Shown: positions 48,366 to 59,124, numbered from the stretch's first letter. The stretch: 64,000 bases of DNA from Salticus scenicus (GCA_963930645.1 OZ005656.1:187313880-187377879), one strand, 5' to 3'. Notes: generated by a model from the sequence alone, not told the origin. Program-made: numbers and translations.

Positions 48366-49414
48366 AAAAAAAAAAAAAAAACTGTTCTTCTACAAATACT
48401 AGCTCAATTAAACAGAAAAAATTTAAAGCAAAATTCAGAAAAAAAAAAAAAAAAAAAAAAAGACATATGGGAGGAGGGGAGAGCTGTCATAGTTACACAG
48501 CAAATAAAATGCAGATATGTTTTTTTTTTTTTTTAAGCCCAAGTTCTAAAGATATATGCTTTTTGTTAAACTATATATACATATTAGCCGTGAATTGTAT
48601 GCGCTTGGGAACCATTGTTATCTGTTCGACCCATATGCCAATCAACGAGTTTGTTATAAGGGGCATGAAAACAGGACAAGATACCTAATATAATAATGAA
48701 CTATTCAAAGATGAAAGAATTTTCATTTAGAAAAAGAAGGGCATAGCAATTTAGAAGACGTATTCCAATGACGGACCAGGTGCTCATATTTTTAAAGACA
48801 TCTGTAACATAGACCTATAAAAGATTTGCCGATGTGCAAATCCCTTATAATAATAATCGATATAATTTCTGATAAAAGGAGAAACAGTCATAAAAATATT
48901 TTATTATAATTATTATTTATTAATTTATTACAGATTTTGTGTTTAGAATTAACATGGATTACATAATATAAAAAGCCTATCTAATATGGATTTTTATTAA
49001 TTTTCGTTTATTAGTGCGTATGAAACAAATTTGTAACTTTTATGGGTTTTCAAATTTTTGCTGTCTCTGAATTTCGTGCTAAATAATTTGTTTTTACATT
49101 AATTTCTCATTTTGAATCTTTTATTTGTCTCATAATATATCAGGAACTCCAGTATCTGTTTTTTTTTTTTTTTTTTTTTTTTTTAAGGTATAAATATTAT
49201 TTTTAATAATAACCATTCATTACGCATGCATGTTGCAATTTTTAGGATTATTGCATGTTAAGTAGTTTTACCCCTGACGAAAGGACATTAAACATGGAAT
49301 TAATGATACAAATTTCAATCATCATTACAGATATTTTTTAGATGCTCATTTTCGGTGACAGTGTACCATGGATTCATAGTACACATGTTTCAGAATACTA
49401 ATTTTCCACTTACC

Positions 49415-49599
49415 ATTTTTTTCGTTTACCATTTTTTCCGTTACCATTTTTTCCGTTACCATTCTTTCCGTTTACCATTTTTTCCGTTTACCATTTTTAC
49501 CGTTACCATTTTTTCCATTACCATTTTTTCCGTTTACCATTTTTTCCGTTACCATTTTTTCCGTTACCATTTTTACCGTTACCATTTTTTCCGGGATTC
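49415..49599 (-). repeat. Minisatellite, right foldback arm
   Basis: About 11 inverted units of GGTAACGGAAAAAAT with the same length variants as the left arm. It ends TTTTTTCCGGGATTC just before the AGCCTAGTT direct repeat. The terminal GAATCCCGG resembles GGATCCCGG at 11119. The 83-codon plus frame 49355-49606 is its shadow. Confidence 0.95.
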
Positions 49600-49639
49600 A
49601 GCCTAGTTATAGAATGCTGTGAATTATTAATAGTATAAC

Positions 49640-49705
49640 ACAATTGTAGGTGGTTTATTTTAAAGTTCTAGTCCCATGGCCCTGGTTCGATTCTTACTTT
49701 ATTTA
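49640..49705 (+). repeat. Possible tRNA-like relic
   Basis: TGGTTCGATTCTTAC (49683-49697) is a good box B match, but no paired stems or box A can be drawn. It is probably a decayed SINE head. Confidence 0.25.
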
Positions 49706-49854
49706 ATGTGTATGTTTTTTAGCAAAATTACAGCATTTTATACTGTATAATTGCATGATTTTTTTTTTTTTTACAGTGCACCTTAAAAACTTAAACACGC
49801 GTTTATTAACAACACATGGAGTTGGCGCTTTTTACCCGCACGTAACTTTTTCTT

Positions 49855-49878
49855 TCTTTCTTTCTTTCTTCTTCTTCT

Positions 49879-49918
<40 letters not shown>

Positions 49919-50068
49919 GTTTGCTAAATTATATAAAAGTGATTGAAATAGCCATGAAAATGCATTGTCTGTTAGAAAAAGGAGCAAGGGATTTTTATTT
50001 TTTTTTTATTTTTCCCATAATGATGAGTTAAATATTGGCTTCAAATGAGTAAAGGATTATCTACTTCC
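49855..50068. repeat. (TTTC)n/(TTC)n and poly-T tract
   Basis: The simple sequence at 49850-49914 ends in a T run of more than 30. Nothing else is recognisable before the TTAA element. Confidence 0.85.
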
Positions 50069-50072
50069 TTAA

Positions 50073-50952
50073 GGGGGTATTCTGGTCTAGAAATTTAAAA
50101 AAATCGATTTCTTTTTTTTTTTTTTTGCATATTTTTGAAAGTTTAGACTTTCAAAAATATGATCCTAAAAGGATTTTTCAAAATTCGAATTATTTTCGGA
50201 GATACAGCCGATTTTGTGACGTGGCGTCCGAGCCGGCCGTTTGGGATGTAATAGTTTATGTTAAGTAATATAGTTGGGATGTAAAAGTTTTGGATGTAAT
50301 AAAGCCTATTTATACCAGCTTATCATCTGATGATTTATTACATCGATGTTTGGGGTCCGAAACACAAAATAATAAAGAATCACTGAATTGTTTCCTAAAC
50401 TTTAAACGCGTTTTTCTCGAAACTACTTTTTTTGAGGTGGTTGACATGATATTTCAAGTTCTACTGAACCGATTGCTTTGAAATTTGGTATATATCTTGT
50501 TTATAAAACTCTCTATCGCGTCTGCCTTGGATTTAAAAAAATTTTGATTTTCAATATTTTTAAAAAATTCGAAAAGGTCGAAAAAAAGTCGGGTAAAATT
50601 TTTTTTTTTTTCAAGTCGACGCCATTTTGTCATTTTTTTTTTTTTTTTTTTTTTTTTTTGGAAAATGGTCAACCCGATAGCGACATCTTTATTAATGAAG
50701 AATTTGTTTGATTTTTTTGTTTTAGATCACTACAAGGGTTGAAATCATGTCAACCAGGACGCACCGTTTTTTTTGAAGCCCCCACTCCATCGGCCTGTAT
50801 CTCGGCGAATTTTTTTTTTTTTTTTTGTGATTTTTTTTTTACATTCTCAAAATGTCAAAAAAAAAAAAATGGATAATAAAAATGTTTTTCATTTTTTTTT
50901 ATCTTACTTTAAAAAATGCCTAAAATTCAGGCTTCTAGACCAGAATACCCCC
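50073..50952. mobile_element. TTAA-flanked element with perfect 20-bp TIRs
   Basis: GGGGGTATTCTGGTCTAGAA (50073-50092) is exactly inverted at 50933-50952, and TTAA lies outside each end (50069-50072, 50953-50956). TTAA targets are used by piggyBac and Kolobok elements. The TIR does not settle which. The 880-bp interior has a perfect 15-bp hairpin (50128-50161) and homopolymers but no transposase; the three frames inside are T-run shadows. Confidence 0.85.
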
Positions 50953-50956
50953 TTAA

Positions 50957-51600
50957 ATAATTTGTTTTTGTGATCGAATAATAAATATTATTAGTATTAA
51001 ATTCCACACATTTTACGATGGACTAGGCTCTACTGCTTCACATGAGAAACTTGTCACAAACCGCCACTGGTTGTAGTTATCATCAACAATGGTAATCTGA
51101 TTTACCTGATATTTGAAATATTATTATTATTTTATTTTCATAAAAGCCGTATATTCCACACTCCTGGTATTTCTTTTTATATTTTAATTATGCATACACC
51201 TGAAATTACGCCTTTATCATATATATATAACTGTGCCCTACACACAACTAGAGTACTAAAATGTACTTCTAAGTGTTCTACCAGTGCTTTATGCAAGGAT
51301 TCTCTAATGCCTTCTGTGAGAATTGTGATCCCCCCCCCCCCTTGATTAGCTTTGAAGTTTTAAAACTACCGTTGTTAGAGCAGTAATTGATAAAACGAGA
51401 TACAGAGTGATTTTTCATAGTTTACCTCGAATGTTTAACGAAATTTTAGAAATTTAAATGCCTTAAGGCGCTATCAGAAGAAGTGTGATACGAGAGTCAT
51501 TAGCACATACTACCTCATAAACAGGTTTTTCCTGAAGGAAACGGTAGGAATATCCTCGTTTGGTACAATTTGACTGACGTATATTCTTCAATCACGAACA
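50957..51600. other. No supported gene
   Basis: Mixed composition with a poly-C run at 51330-51339 and AT-rich blocks. No frame with recognisable motifs. Confidence 0.5.
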
Positions 51601-51930
51601 TTTGAATGTTTACATCTCATACAGTAGTTCTCAGCAAGAACTCTCCCAATCAGAGAATCGTGGTTCCAAAATATCCTCTACCGTCATTCCTTTCATACCT
51701 CCTTGAGGTGAATTATCACCAAATGTTACGTCCGTTATTTATATTTGTGGACTTCGTTTATGCTTAAAAATAACCATAGATTCAGCTCAACAAAGTCGTT
51801 CGGTAGCTTCGAGATGCAATATCTTATACTTCAGAATATACGTTCTTCCGTCTGATAGCAGCTTTAGCCATTCGTCGAATAGTTTCACTAAAAACGTGAG
51901 CATGGAATCCTACAGAATTGCTGAATTGCT
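51600..51930 (-). mobile_element. Possible LTR-retrotransposon relic (LTR end and leader)
   Basis: On the minus strand, GGACGTAACA (about 51733-51742) is followed by TTTGGTGATAATTC. This is the usual LTR end (...CA) plus TTTGGTG-type primer-binding region of Ty3/Gypsy-like elements. Downstream, ATG at about 51702 opens a 21-codon frame starting MKGMTVEDILEPRFSDWESS. Upstream, a 39-codon GC-richer frame (MLTFLVKLFDEWLKLLSDGR...) lies at 51790-51907. No second LTR or pol is seen. Alternatively these are exon relics of a cellular gene. Confidence 0.3.
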
Positions 51931-51979
51931 GTTTAAATTTTAAAATCTATTTTCTTAGAAGTAGTTTATTTATTTTAAT

Positions 51980-52670
51980 AAATGCATACTTATTAAAAAT
52001 ACGAAAAAAAAAAAAAAAAAAAAAGACACATTCTGTTCATTTAAAACACCGAGCAATTAAATTTATTCAACGCATAGGTTGACTTAATAGGGTATTTTTT
52101 ATTTATTTATTTATTTATTTTGTGAGGGCGAGGGGATGTAGGAGAAGTAAAACTTCTAAGTAAAACATACAGTCGTAGACTGCGCCGGTACACACAATAA
52201 CTAGAAAGACACATTTTTCGAAGTAATTTCATGGAACGCTTTTAAAAATGGATAAACGATTGGAGTAGGAAAAAGAAGGGGAAATTTTTTTCCGATTGTG
52301 ATTTTTTTTTTTGCATAAACTTAGGATATTTTTAAATAAATATAACTAGGAGTGACGAGAAACTGAAAAAAAAAAAAAAAAAAAAAAAAAATCCTAGTTT
52401 TTATTGAAACTATTATAAGATGCATTTTTAAAATCTAAAACTTTTATCGTGAAGATGTATACCTCTCAGATTGATAGTTGAGGAAATAGTCATCGGCTAC
52501 CGATTTCATTGGGCGCTGTCACCTTTTACTTGTTCATGTTCATTTATTTATAATCCATCAAAAATAGAATTTTTGAAAATAGCAATCAAATTCTGTGTAT
52601 CAGGGGAAAGTGTGCTATATTAGCAACTGATGACATATATTAAATCTCCAATGGTCGATTTCATAAATTA
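51980..52670. other. No gene seen
   Basis: Poly-A runs (52003-52024, 52367-52391), a TTTA simple repeat near 52100, and unique AT-rich sequence. A short patch at 52165-52190 (TACAGTCGTAGACTGCGCCG) is GC-richer without a frame. Confidence 0.6.
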
Positions 52671-52676
52671 ATAATA

Positions 52677-53098
52677 GGGTAAGTGCACCAGTGATTGACA
52701 CTTTTAGAGCAATCTCTGACGTTTTTACTGTTCTAGTCATCAGAAAATATTTTTAGAAATCTTAATTTAGTACATATGGTTTGAAAGTATATGTTAAAAT
52801 ATATACATTTAATAACAATTATTATTATTTTTTTTTTATGAATTTTTATTTGACACTCACTCAATGCTCCAGTAATTGACACTGTCAGTTTTTCATTTTT
52901 TTTCAGTAATTGGCACCCTATGTTCCAGTGTTTGACACTGCTAATTATTCATTTTACCAGTTATTAGCACCCTATGCTCCAGTGTTTGACATAAAATGTT
53001 AAAATTCTTATACGTAAAATATATGATTTTCTTATTTATTAATTATTTCGGGATAGATGTCAATTACTGGAGTATGCCAATCACTGGAGTACCTACCC
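52677..53098. mobile_element. TA-flanked TIR element (422 bp)
   Basis: GGGTAAGTGCACCAGTGATT and the inverted right end GGGTAGGTACTCCAGTGATT (17 of 20) are each bordered by TA (52675-52676, 53099-53100). The interior contains four direct TG(C/T)TCCAGTnnTTGACA phrases (about 52865, 52920, 52975, and the terminal copies). The TIR itself has thus been duplicated inside the element. This suits a Tc1/mariner-like non-autonomous element. Confidence 0.75.
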
Positions 53099-53100
53099 TA

Positions 53101-53345
53101 CTAGGTGTTGGTGTAGGGTTTAAGACAAATCGTCCATTCTAGGAATTTAGACATTAATGGAATACCTTCCCTGGAAGTCATTCTAAAAGTTTTTAGCTCG
53201 ATTTCACGCGAGTTTTGGAGAAAACTATGGAAAATGCCAAACAACTGGGACAAAAAGCGTGGTCTGATATGGAACCCGGCACCTCCTATCTATAAGCTTC
53301 AAGAGCAGAACCTCTGGGCCAACTGGTAATGCAATCACACCAGTA
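53101..53345 (-). repeat. tRNA-derived SINE, best copy of the GAGGTGCCGG family
   Basis: On the minus strand, box A-like TTGGCCCAGAGG (53311-53324) and box B-like GGTTCCATATC (53266-53276, one key change) lie about 40 bp apart. They are followed by the conserved body TAGTTTTCTCCAAAACTCGC (53211-53230) and further SINE sequence. Body blocks recur at 2653, 281, 18377 and in the 47.4-48.1 kb array. Confidence 0.65.
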
Positions 53346-53637
53346 GGGCAAAACCTGTTTAATGCAAATTAGTTACAAATATATAAGAGAGTATCCAAGA
53401 AATTTAAAAAGTAAATTTAGAAATATCTGAGAAGTAAAAGGAAGGCCCTTTCTTTTGCAACGTCAATAATACTCCACATATATTACATATTCTACAATGG
53501 TGCAAAACTTCTATAAAATTAAAGTAAAACATTTTGAGAGAGTTAGAATATTGATTACAATACTTAGTTACGTAACTTAAAATTATAGGACCGCGCATAG
53601 CAGCTCGGCGAAGAAAAAACAATGGCTTACACTTCAT

Positions 53638-53796
53638 CTAGCAAGATTTATTGGAGCACAGAAAAATATAGCTCTTGAATGCAACCCGTTTATTATACGG
53701 AGGGATTCCATCTTGCTTAAGTGGCGCACATTTACCTGGAGTAGAGAAATTCGCGAAATAAGTCTTCATTTTATCCATGTCACCCACAGCGCCCAT
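53638..53796 (-). CDS. Candidate first coding exon / small protein, unknown
   Basis: ATG at 53794-53796 in good context (GCAAATGGG) opens a 52-codon frame that starts MGAVGDMDKMKTYFANFSTP and stops at 53638-53640. After 20 codons plus one base lies a consensus donor, CCAG|GTAAAT (53735/53736). The real product may thus be a spliced gene with first coding exon 53736-53796. The segment is much less AT-rich than its surroundings. Upstream sequence (TTTCAGTAAG, AACAAGAACAACGCAAC) could be initiator and leader. No family is recognised and no downstream exon was found. The unspliced tail (GKCAPLKQDGIPPYNKR...) also looks coding-like. Confidence 0.35.
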   Translation of the reverse strand: MGAVGDMDKMKTYFANFSTPGKCAPLKQDGIPPYNKRVAFKSYIFLCSNKSC

Positions 53797-54093
53797 TTGC
53801 AACACTTACTGAAATGAAGTTGCGTTGTTCTTGTTTTCGGAGGCGAGTGAGAAAGTAGTGTTCGTGAAAGGCATCCCCATAAAGAATATTATGCACTTTA
53901 ATTACTCAAAGTGTTCATCTGGATTTGTATTCACGTTTATGAAACATTTGCATTAAATGTTTCATGAGTAATATTTTTTTTTTTTTTCTTGAAATGAATG
54001 AAAAGTCACGAAATTTGAATTTAAGAAATAAAATGATGTATTTTCTTAAAAAAATAAATAGTTTATGCATAACAGTATTTTATTTATATAGAG

Positions 54094-54606
54094 CTGCCAA
54101 TAACTAATCCCGGCGACAGCCAAAGTCCATGTTATTCTATGGGAAAATTTGTTTCCATAATTATTCATTATTATCATTATTTATTTATTTTTATTCCATT
54201 TTCACTTTCAAAAAATACACAATCGTTAAAGTAGAATCTATGGGAAAATTTGTTTCCATAATTACTCATTATTATTATTCCATTTTCACATTCAAAAAAT
54301 ACAAAATGGCTAAAGTAGAACTCTTTTTCAAAATTGACTTTTCACTTTTTTTTTTTTTTTTTTTTTTAGTAAATATGCGGAAAATATACTTATTATTTTT
54401 TAATTAAAAAAAATAATAATAATAATTAAAAGGTATCAATTTAACGGTTGTGAATTTTCTGAATGGGAAAAAGGAATAATAATAATAATAATAATTAAAA
54501 AAAAAAAAAAAAAAAAAAAAACATTAAGTATAAAAAGAGTAATTGTGGAAACAAATTTTCCTGTAGAATAACATATTCCTTGGCTGTCGGTGAGATTGGG
54601 TTACAG
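54094..54606. mobile_element. MITE (~513 bp), family of 22815
   Basis: Left end CTGCCAATAACTAATCCCGG, CGACAGCCAAAGTCCATG, TTATTCTATGGGAAAATTTG; the right end repeats these inverted (CAAATTTTCCTGTAGAATAA, CTTGGCTGTCGG, ending CAG). A ~100-bp internal direct duplication (TATGGGAAAATTTGTTTCC at 54139 and 54239) lies in the left half. The 92-codon frame at 54129-54407 is its shadow. Confidence 0.7.
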
Positions 54607-54769
54607 TTTTGCTTTTAATTGTTCAAAGTTAACACTTGAATTTACATTCATATTTATGAAGAATTTGCATAAAATGTTTCATAAATAGAAAATTACTTAA
54701 TTTTGATGAAATTATATATTATATAAACAATCATAATTGGTGTATTATAGTTTTTTATTTTACAGGTGT

Positions 54770-55140
54770 TAGCGTTTAAACATCAGATCGGATTGAGCTG
54801 AAAATTTATATGCATGGTATTGATCGCCGTCACACTAACTATATGAATTTTGGACTATTTAGCACTTATAGTTTTTTTTTTTTTTTTAGAGAAGCACAAA
54901 GAAAAGTTCTTTATCAGTGTGACTTAAGGGCTTAAATTATTTAAAATGTGATAGCATCTAAACGCCATATCCGATTGAGCTGAAATTTTATGTACATGTT
55001 ACAGGTCACCGTCGGATGAACTGTATAGATTTTGGTGAGTGTAGCATTTATAGATTTTTACAGGGACACAACGAAAATTTCTATATCATCATGATCTATG
55101 GGCTCAAATTATCTGAAGGGCACTAATGTTAATTTAAACA
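54770..55140 (+). repeat. ~182-bp direct duplication
   Basis: GATTGAGCTGAAA occurs at 54791 and 54973, with matching flanks CATATCCGATT / CAGATCGGATT and GTCACAC / GTCGGAT then GAATTTTGG / GATTTTGG. Two diverged tandem units with no coding sequence. Confidence 0.75.
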
Positions 55141-56250
55141 ACGTACTACATAGAGGAAAATACTAAAATGCCCTACTACAATTTTCTCTTTTGTTTATTT
55201 AACGAAATTCTCTTTAATTTATTTATAGAATTTATTTAATGTTGGGAAAGTCGAGTGCAGTCAGTCCAGATTTTTGAAATTAGTTTAACAAATTTCAAAA
55301 GGCAATATGTAGTAAAACATTAAAGGGTTAAATAATATAATTTTCTTTAAGAAAACTTTGAACTTCGCTCAAAGAAATCTTCGTTCAAGTTTTAAAAGGC
55401 GTCAGACACAACTTGTCGCTTTAAAGAGCCAGTGATGTATGACTTAGCTCTTTAGCTTTATCAAACTCAGTGGCAGTTACTCTGGAGAATATTTCTCAGA
55501 TAATTCCTTTCCTCCTCTTCCCTTACCATATTCTTTTTTCCTACGTAAGCCCTTCCTAGAAATCCTATCGTTTTGATAACCTCGGTCAGGACATTTCAAA
55601 TCAAGTTTTCTCACCCTTAAAAATAACTAAAAGATCAAAGTCTTGCGCTAAATAATTACAGGGATTGGAAATGATTGTTTTGCTGAATTAAATGTATCCC
55701 CGATGTTTGTCACGTTCAAAGAAAATAAATTGATTTATCTCGAAAAGGAATACGATATGATATCGTTTAGAAATTACCATATACATATGAACTAAGAATT
55801 CAAATGCAACGATATGATTTTTTTTCCTTTTTATTTATTTTTTTTTTTCACTCCTCAGATTACAATGAATGATTTCCCTAGGAAATTTAAGATAAAATGT
55901 CATTGTAGATAAAGTTCTATATATAAAATATGATTTTATGTTATTTGTTCATATCAACGCTTATTCCCAAACGATACTAATTCACAGTTCTCAAGAGAAA
56001 ATCATTCATTTATTTTGTAATACTTAAATATTTTATACATATATTAAAAAACAAACAAACGGAAAAAAATTCTTAATAACTGTGATTTTTTGTACTAATT
56101 TTATTCATAATTAATAATTTTAGAAATATTCTTTAATCTAATGTTATTCATTTTATCAATAAATTTACTGATAAACTAAATTTTTGTATTTGGCCCACGT
56201 TTATGAAGCCCCCAAAGATGTTGGAGGATTGTTAAAACCGCTTATATTCT
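55141..56250. other. No gene seen
   Basis: Unique sequence of mixed composition; 55380-55620 is slightly less AT-rich. No frames with motifs. T-rich tracts near 55820-55850. Confidence 0.5.
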
Positions 56251-56349
56251 GATTTACGTTTGCCTTCCCCCCCCCTCCCAAAAAAAAAAAAAAAAAAAAA
56301 AAAAAAGCGAAAAAGGCATTCTTGTGAAAGAAGATTTTTTGTGGTTAAG

Positions 56350-56383
<34 letters not shown>

Positions 56384-56387
56384 TTTT

Positions 56388-56645
56388 TGTCGACAGAGGG
56401 CGCTGTATGTGAGCAAATCAAACATTTCCGTACAAAACTATATTTAATTGCATACAAATGTTTACAGGTATGTAAATCCTATTCTATGTGTCCACCATAA
56501 TTACAAATGCGTTACAACACCGTTAACTGCAGCTTCAGTCGGTGGTTCTTACCTGAGGAGAAAATTCTTCACCAATAACTCTTTTTCACTGATTTGCAAA
56601 TTTCTTGTTACGCATCCGTGTAGCGCCCTCTATCAGACGAAACAT
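56388..56645. mobile_element. Inverted-repeat element with AGAGGGCGCT ends
   Basis: GTCGACAGAGGGCGCTGTAT (56389-56408) matches inverted TGTAGCGCCCTCTATCAGAC (56619-56638). The inner sequences CAAATCAAAC / CTGATTTGCAAAT give weaker pairing. Flanking poly-A runs obscure any TSD. The 72-codon frame 56448-56666 lies inside and has no recognised motif. Confidence 0.55.
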
Positions 56646-56814
56646 TTAACAAATTCTTTTTCTTAACAAAAAAAAAAAAAGAAAAAAGAAAAAAACTTCA
56701 TTAGAATAATTTTTTAGCAAACCGCGTATAATTATACCAATTCCTTCAATTTTTATGATTTTTTTTAAATACAGACTTATGGGACAGGGACATCCGGTAT
56801 ATATATATATATAT

Positions 56815-57175
56815 AATGATAGTTGTCGTAATAAAATTTAATCTTAAAATTTAGCAGTTAATAGATACAAAACAATACCACAACAAAAATAGAACTAATT
56901 GTAACATATATGTAAGACTGACACAAAAATATTGCGATACAGATTAAGAACCAATAAGAGACAAAAACAATTTAAATTACTTACGCCGACATGAATAATA
57001 ATAATAATAAAAGGACCATTAAACTTAATGACGGAGAAAGTAAGTAAAGGACCACAGAAATAATAATTGGATAAAAATGCTTAAAATTTAAATTATAAAC
57101 TCTTCAGGGGGGCATGTACTTCATAAGCTGTGAAAGCTGCATCGATTTCGTAAAACAATATAGCTAATCATAGCA
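56815..57175 (-). repeat. Dispersed repeat R3, minus-strand copy
   Basis: The reverse complement aligns with 25610-25965 from GCAATATCGTTTTACG through CTTTAAGCATTT, TTAATGGTCC, TCGGCGTAAG to the (TA)n end at 56800-56815. It is more diverged than the 20414/25801 pair. Confidence 0.75.
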
Positions 57176-57227
57176 ATTTATATTGTTTAAGCCCCGATCG
57201 AGGCAGCAAAACCATTTTGAATGAGAA

Positions 57228-57231
<4 letters not shown>

Positions 57232-57277
<46 letters not shown>
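57232..57277. repeat. (TA)n microsatellite
   Basis: About 22 TA units followed by TGCATATGTGTGTGTG. It lies 60 bp from the end of the R3 copy. Confidence 0.95.
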
Positions 57278-57280
<3 letters not shown>

Positions 57281-57827
57281 TATGTGTGTGTGTAAGGAAA
57301 CTTTCCTTGTGAGTTTAGAACTGAGTACAACCACACATAAATAAATAAACAAATTAAAAAAAAAAAAATCCATTTTTTATTCAGGAAACAATAACTCATC
57401 ATACAGCAAAATCGTATTGAATTCTAAAGCCACATATAACACAGAAGTTAAAATAGCAGTTAGAAAAACTTTTTTTCTTGTAACAATGTTTGTTGAATAT
57501 CGGGAAAGAAAAATTAACTAAAAGATTAAATTTAAGAAAAATAATAAAATAATTCCTTAAATAATTTATTATGGTCATATTTCATTTCAAAGAATTCATA
57601 CTACTTAAAAATTAATTAAAAACGAATGATAAATTTAAGAAAAATATTACAATAATTTATTTTTAATTATATAGTACAGTAGTAATATATTTTATTTTAA
57701 ACGAATTCATATTATTTAAAATACATAAATTATAGTGATGAAATCGATTTTTGCTTGATTTGTTATCAGGTGTAACGGGATTTATGTGAGGTAAATAATC
57801 TATTTTTCGAATAAGATGTAACCATTT

Positions 57828-57890
57828 TGGATTACTGGAATTGTAAAAATTTTGGATTATTGGAATTGTAAACATTTTGGATTACAGGTT
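57828..57890 (+). repeat. Short tandem repeat, ~25-bp unit
   Basis: Three copies of ATTTTGGATTA(C/T)TGGAATTGTAA-type units, the last ending in GGATTACAGG. No gene; the minus frame at 57663-57875 crosses it. Confidence 0.85.
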
Positions 57891-57899
57891 GCTCTAATG

Positions 57900-58720
57900 C
57901 ATGCTTAATTTCAATTTCCGTGTTTAAAAAAACAACAACAAAAAACAAAAGTTAATTTTGCCACTTTTAAAATATATGGGAGACGTGTTAAGTTTAGTTT
58001 GAAAATTATAATAAATTTTATTTCAAAAATGATTAAGGAAAAAAAAGGAGAAAGAGGATATTAGCTTATACAACTGCAACACTTAGTAATTATTAATGAA
58101 TAAACTATAAAATAAAAGATGATATAAAAATTAATTAATGTATTTTAGTTTGTGAAAAATCTGAATTTTAAATTTATTAATTTTTACCTTAAAAGAAAAA
58201 CCACAAAAGAAATAATAATAATAGTAGTACGTACATAGTAACTTTGCACAATTAATAAATAAATAAATAAAATTCAAAATGTCAGTTTTTTAAACATTTT
58301 TTAAATACTCCAAGTGACGAGTTTTTAAATTTTTTACTTGATTTTACATAATTATAGTTTATTTTAAGCATTTTTGTACATTATTTAATAGATTAATTAA
58401 TAAGTTATTTATTTAAATATAATATTTATTTTTGAATAATAAAATTTCAGGAAATTTTAGCTTCCGAACATAAAAATATTTTTATTAAATTAACTTAACA
58501 ATGAATTCAATAATCATTGTACAAAAATGCTCAAAATATATTGATAAACTACTACAGTAAGTAAAATCAAGTAATCAAGTAAAAAATTCAAAAATTTAAT
58601 CGCATGAAATAATTTAAAATAAAAAAAATAATAAAAATTTTTTTTGAATTTTAATTTCAATAATTTTCGAGCAATTTTAATATATTCAGTATTGATACAT
58701 TTCAATGCACATGCATACAC
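57900..58720. other. No gene seen; AT-rich
   Basis: AT-rich unique sequence with AATAATAAT and AAATAAAT tracts. TTTTTACTTGATTTTACAT (58333) recurs inverted as ATGTAAAATCAAG-like AAGTAAAATCAAGTAATCAAG near 58560, a possible old inverted repeat of roughly 250-bp span. Confidence 0.45.
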
Positions 58721-58828
58721 AATTTAATAACTCTAAGACAGTAATTTCAAAGACTGATTTTCAACTAATAATAACAGAAGACTTGGCGTTGGAATATTAA
58801 AACCCGAATAAACTACTACGTCAGAAAC

Positions 58829-58862
<34 letters not shown>

Positions 58863-58883
58863 ATATTTGCGATGCATACAGCT

Positions 58884-58914
58884 GTTTCGGTAGCCTTAAG
58901 CGTACCGTCATCAG
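58884..58914 (-). ncRNA. Hammerhead-ribozyme-like core
   Basis: On the minus strand, CTGATGA (58908-58914) and GAAAC (58884-58888) are separated by a segment that can form stem II (GGTA[C]GC / GCTACC around TTAAG). This is the conserved core of hammerhead ribozymes found in Penelope-like and retrozyme repeats. Stems I and III and the cleavage triplet are not evident, so this is either a degraded copy or a lookalike. Confidence 0.25.
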
Positions 58915-59124
58915 TGCAAAAAGAATTCTGAATCTGGAGAAGTGCTCGTATATATAGGAGAGGGACCGATTTTTCATGTCCACCAAAATCTAGAATCGTA
59001 AAATAACAAACTTGCAAAGATGTTAAATGTAGTTAGCTATTCCACAATTATAAAACATTTTCAATGTAAAATATCTGAATACCTTTCAATGAGGCACTAA
59101 AAATTGTAAAGTGCACTTCTCTTA

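Larger units (their letters stand above)
44098..49608. mobile_element. 5.5-kb foldback-type region with minisatellite arms and 9-bp TSD
   Basis: Left arm 44107-44300 and right arm 49415-49599 are tandem arrays of a 14-17-bp GGTAACGGAAAAAAT unit in opposite orientation. Beyond the arrays, GGTAATGAGGAAATTAGTAT (left) matches inverted GGTAAGTGGAAAATTAGTAT (right). The 9-mer AGCCTAGTT lies immediately outside at 44098-44106 and 49600-49608. Arms of short tandem repeats and a 9-bp duplication are the hallmarks of Drosophila Foldback/Galileo and MULE-related elements. The ~5.1 kb interior has nested repeats and no recognisable transposase. Confidence 0.7.

Noticed and set aside
48467..48688. 73-codon frame ending in a coding-like stretch from LAVNCMRLGTIVICSTHMP
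   Set aside because: An upstream poly-T run creates half the frame. The last 33 codons look plausible but have no homolog that I recognise and no clear exon borders.
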